Shown here one piece after another: positions 63,598 to 64,000 of a stretch of DNA of 64,000 nucleotides. The DNA comes from Zoroaster sp. YZ-2022 (lineage: Eukaryota > Echinodermata > Asteroidea > Forcipulatida > Zoroasteridae). The stretch is from contig CM055835.1 of assembly GCA_029582265.1 (NCBI GenBank), positions 13,323,498 to 13,387,497 of the forward strand, given 5' to 3'. The number at the start of each line of letters is the position of its first letter. Within the stretch, counting starts at the first letter, position 1. Under the pieces are notes generated by a model that saw only the letters and a program-made list of their open reading frames with translations, searched no databases and was not told where the DNA came from. The translations under genes were made by a program, and so were the position numbers.

Positions 63598-63760
63598 ACC
63601 CCGCCCCGAAAAGGTGTCATTTTGCACCACAGACTCACGTCGGTAGCTATGACGTCACGAAGAGAATTTAGGCTTTGCGCTTGGTTTGTTGTTGTTGTGT
63701 GGGACGCTAGCATGCGCTGCATGCATGCAGCGGAAGTGTGTGTGTGTGTGTGTGTGTGTT
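63598..63760 (+). promoter_or_regulatory. Promoter of the plus-strand gene
   Basis: CCGCCCC at 63601-63607 (GC box), TGACGTCA at 63650-63657 (perfect CRE), GCATGCGC near 63711 (NRF-1-like), CGGAAGTG at 63730-63737 (ETS-like), all within 230 bp upstream of the ATG at 63829. No TATA box is evident; the mix fits a broad CpG-type promoter. Confidence 0.5.
63735..63759. repeat. (TG)n microsatellite
   Basis: About 12 GT dinucleotides between the promoter motifs and the start codon. Confidence 0.9.
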
Positions 63761-63828
63761 CGTGTGTTGATCGTATCATTCATCGTATCATTCATATCGT
63801 CCACATCACACTGTAAAATAGTTTAGAA

Positions 63829-64000
63829 ATGTCGTCGTCAGAAAGTGAATTTGAAGCTGAATTTTCGGAGGAGGAATTTACAGACCCGCATATAAATGAA
63901 GCAGGACTAATAGAACCGTACATGTACGAGCCAGAGGCCGACAGCGGCGACAGTGATGACGGAGATGAAATTCCCGGTGTTCACAACGACGAGGAAGACG
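63829..64000 (+). CDS. Acidic N-terminus of a plus-strand gene, cut by the window end (P2X7-like C-terminal-domain family?)
   Basis: 57 codons from ATG to the window edge without stop: MSSSESEFEAEFSEEEF, then NEAGLIEPYMYEPEADSGDS and an acidic run. The IEPYMYEPEA phrase followed by acids is the typical start of multi-copy invertebrate proteins with a P2X7-type zinc-binding domain, as I remember them. The domain itself would lie beyond the window. The only recognisable coding segment on the plus strand. Confidence 0.6.
   Translation, partial: MSSSESEFEAEFSEEEFTDPHINEAGLIEPYMYEPEADSGDSDDGDEIPGVHNDEED

Overview
This window looks like an intron-containing invertebrate animal genome, most likely an echinoderm or a close relative. 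The evidence is AT-rich intergenic DNA, many TACATGTACATGTA-type words, canonical GT/AG splice sites around short exons, a foldback repeat starting AAAGG(A/T)ACACGTTGCC that I remember from echinoderm genomes, and transposon families that I remember from echinoderm and cnidarian assemblies. The species assignment is an inference. No bacterial features, rRNA or CRISPR are present.

Layout. 1-3047 is a ~400-bp tandem array whose minus strand can encode a 133-residue repeat. 5330-7880 holds a zinc-binding integrase-like/RNase-H-like gene, partly duplicated in tandem. 8.9-9.3 kb has a divergent RFX-like winged-helix ORF. 10.4-12.0, 16.6-19.0 and 47.5-50.8 kb hold three members of one large transposase-like family with a coiled coil and D-D-E-like motifs. 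Two of them start with a membrane segment followed by a 2A ribosome-skipping motif. 20.4-21.6 and 52.4-53.8 kb hold two members of a second family (SGDGT and GGDLKF motifs). A chromo/tudor-like ORF lies at 21.8-22.5 kb. 24-33 kb is non-coding and rich in repeats. 33.3-34.3 kb is a 5'-truncated piggyBac transposase. 34.7-37.0 and 45.2-46.8 kb carry exons of coiled-coil/BEN-type genes. 39.3 kb and 59.4-63.3 kb hold tyrosine-recombinase-like genes. 40.4-43.5 kb is a compact parvovirus-like unit: an intact 859-residue HUH/SF3 Rep, two small spliced ORFs and a TATA box. 54.1-58.1 kb is a hAT element with terminal repeats. The window ends with the first exon of a plus-strand gene at 63829.

How the parts relate. 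The locus is a dense transposon graveyard. Nearly every recognisable coding segment (about 18 of 19) lies on the minus strand, which is what a one-sided piRNA cluster would look like; that is an inference that small-RNA data would settle. Most copies are broken by single-base frameshifts, stops, truncation or nested insertion. Some frameshifts sit in homopolymers and could be sequencing errors. The best-preserved units are the Rep-like gene, the hAT gene and the 47.5-50.8 kb 2A-containing gene.

The strongest candidate for something undescribed is the family in which a membrane/signal segment plus GDIExNPGP (2A) sits in front of a coiled-coil transposase-like protein. Two diverged copies keep this arrangement, and both have a related promoter-like module about 0.9-1 kb upstream.
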